DNA from: Solwaraspora sp. WMMD791
Lineage (GTDB): Bacteria; Actinomycetota; Actinomycetes; Mycobacteriales; Micromonosporaceae
Assembly: GCF_029581195.1 (NCBI RefSeq)
Contig: NZ_CP120737.1
Span: forward strand, 3,635,001-3,699,000
Direction of reading: 5' to 3'
DNA: 64,000 nt
The translations under genes and the position numbers were made by a program. The notes beneath the pieces are model-generated. The model worked only from the letters and a program-made list of their open reading frames with translations, was not told the origin of the DNA and searched no databases. Within the stretch, counting starts at the first letter, position 1, and each line of letters begins with the position of its first letter. This document shows, piece by piece, positions 62,977-64,000 of the stretch.

Positions 62977-64000
62977 TCACGCACCCTTGCCGGCCGGTGC
63001 ACCGACCCGGGCACTGTCCGTCGACGTCGACGCTGCGCTGCTCGGCGGGTCGCCGAGCAGGTCACGCAGCAGCTGGCCGCACCAGTCGAGCAACGCCTGG
63101 TCACGCAGCGGGTCCCCGCCGATCCGCCGGGTCGTCGGCCGGGGCACGCTGACCTGGTCGACGGCCGACTTGTAGACCGCGTCCGGGTGGTAGCGCTTGA
63201 GCCGCAACTGCTTCGAGTCGGGCAGCACCAGCGGGGCGAACCGGACATGCTTGCCCTGCATCGACACGTCGGTCAGCCCGTACGCCTTCGCCAGCAGCCG
63301 GAACCGCGCCACCGCAACCAGGTTGCCGACCTGCTCCGGTGGTTCACCGTACCGGTCGGTCATCTCGGCGACGATCTCCTGCAACGCGGCGGCGTCGCGG
63401 GCCCCGGCCAGTTTGCGGTACATCTCCAGGCGCAGCCGTTCCACCCCGATGTAGTCGTGCGGCAGGTGCGCGTCCACCGGCAGGTCGACCTTCACCTCGG
63501 CGGCCTCGGCGTCGTCGGGCGTCTCGCCCTTGAAGTTCTGCACCGCCTCGCCGACCATCCGCACGTACAGGTCGAAGCCGACACCCTCGATGTGGCCGGA
63601 CTGTTCGCCGCCGAGCAGGTTGCCGGCACCCCGGATCTCCAGGTCCTTCATCGCCACGTACATGCCGGCGCCCAGCTCGGTGTGCTGGGCGATGGTGGCC
63701 AGCCGCTCATGGGCGTGCTCGGTGAGCGGCTTCTCCCGCGGGTAGAGGAAGTAGGCGTACGCCCGCTCCCGGCCCCGGCCGACCCGGCCCCGGATCTGGT
63801 GCAGCTGGGCCAGGCCGAGCAGGTCGGCCCGCTCCACGATCAGCGTGTTCGCGTTCGGGATGTCGATGCCGGATTCGACGATCGTGGTGCAGACCAGGAC
63901 GTCGAACTCCTTCTCCCAGAAGCCGACCATCACCTTCTCCAGGGCGTCCTCACCCATCTGGCCGTGCGCCACCGCGACCCGCGCCTCCGGCACCAGCTCG
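62977..64000 (-). CDS. mfd: Transcription-repair coupling factor Mfd, C-terminal part
   Basis: At least 340 aa, running past the window's right edge; the 5' part lies beyond 64000. It displaces stalled RNA polymerase and recruits UvrA. Seen here are helicase motifs IV-VI ([34 protein letters not shown] and [12 protein letters not shown]), the translocase-in-recombination block ([20 protein letters not shown]) and the C-terminal TRCF regulatory domain. A final Ser/Thr-rich tail of about 20 residues ends at 62977. Complete reading frame within the window. Confidence 0.96.
   Translation of the reverse strand, partial: ELVPEARVAVAHGQMGEDALEKVMVGFWEKEFDVLVCTTIVESGIDIPNANTLIVERADLLGLAQLHQIRGRVGRGRERAYAYFLYPREKPLTEHAHERLATIAQHTELGAGMYVAMKDLEIRGAGNLLGGEQSGHIEGVGFDLYVRMVGEAVQNFKGETPDDAEAAEVKVDLPVDAHLPHDYIGVERLRLEMYRKLAGARDAAALQEIVAEMTDRYGEPPEQVGNLVAVARFRLLAKAYGLTDVSMQGKHVRFAPLVLPDSKQLRLKRYHPDAVYKSAVDQVSVPRPTTRRIGGDPLRDQALLDWCGQLLRDLLGDPPSSAASTSTDSARVGAPAGKGA

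Overview
This window looks like chromosomal DNA of a high-GC actinomycete, most likely of the family Micromonosporaceae. Almost every intergenic and coding base is GC-rich, GTG starts are common, and neighbouring genes often share ATGA or GTGA stop/start overlaps. The gene set includes mycothiol S-conjugate amidase, DUF4307, DUF501 and a UUA-decoding tRNA-Leu. No transposase, integrase, CRISPR array or rRNA is visible, so most of the window reads as stable core chromosome. Family calls were made by reading motifs and from remembered homologues; no database search was run.

Layout. 0.15-3.2 kb: two paralogous small membrane proteins and an acyl-CoA dehydrogenase. 3.5-14.1 kb: UDP-sugar dehydrogenase, a giant polytopic membrane protein, purE-purK, and a DUF255 thioredoxin-like protein. 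14.1-17.3 kb: a HAD protein coupled to a membrane GGDEF-EAL protein. 17.5-29.8 kb: a thiol and sulfur-amino-acid neighbourhood (mca, DUF4307, greA, ilvA, amidase, metB, msrA, cbs) that matches the Mycobacterium tuberculosis Rv1075c-Rv1083 neighbourhood as I remember it. It is interrupted by an XRE/TPR regulator and by an unusual leader RNA in front of a GNAT acetyltransferase. 29.8-37.4 kb: DUF1232, two SGNH hydrolases, a Bax-inhibitor-1 family protein with a palindromic operator, a bldA-like tRNA-Leu(UAA), a GT-C-like membrane protein and a type II NADH dehydrogenase. 37.6-42.0 kb: a tightly coupled MoxR/DUF58/DUF4129 operon. 42.0-51.4 kb: a uracil-DNA glycosylase, dienelactone hydrolase, ppx, argA, DUF501, a FtsB/DivIC-like protein, eno, a lipoprotein, nudC and DUF885. 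59.7-64 kb: DUF4184, lspA, mazG, a SurA-like lipoprotein and the 3' part of mfd. The mfd-mazG-eno-ftsB-DUF501-ppx order again resembles M. tuberculosis Rv1020-Rv1026.

The accessory part is 51.4-59.5 kb. A compact six-gene operon (51772-55766) encodes a BacA/SalX-type prephenate-decarboxylase-like protein, a class IV aminotransferase, an RraA-type aldolase-like protein, an isoleucine-dioxygenase-type 2-oxoglutarate oxygenase, a small cupin and a LysE-family exporter. I read it as a candidate pathway that makes, tailors and exports a small non-proteinogenic amino acid, and I know of no described pathway with this combination. It is followed by a secreted Ig/FnIII-like protein and a STAND (XRE-NB-ARC-TPR) regulator split by a one-base frameshift.

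Three non-coding signals stand out. (1) A leader RNA at 27297-27500 carries a 15-nt stretch complementary to the 16S rRNA 3' tail, a 12-codon ORF and a three-way-junction terminator. (2) A 75-nt palindromic element is present in two inverted copies (10310-10384 and 44788-44862). (3) A bldA-type tRNA lies in the same window as the only in-frame TTA codon I found, which is in the DUF4328 gene of the ilvA operon.
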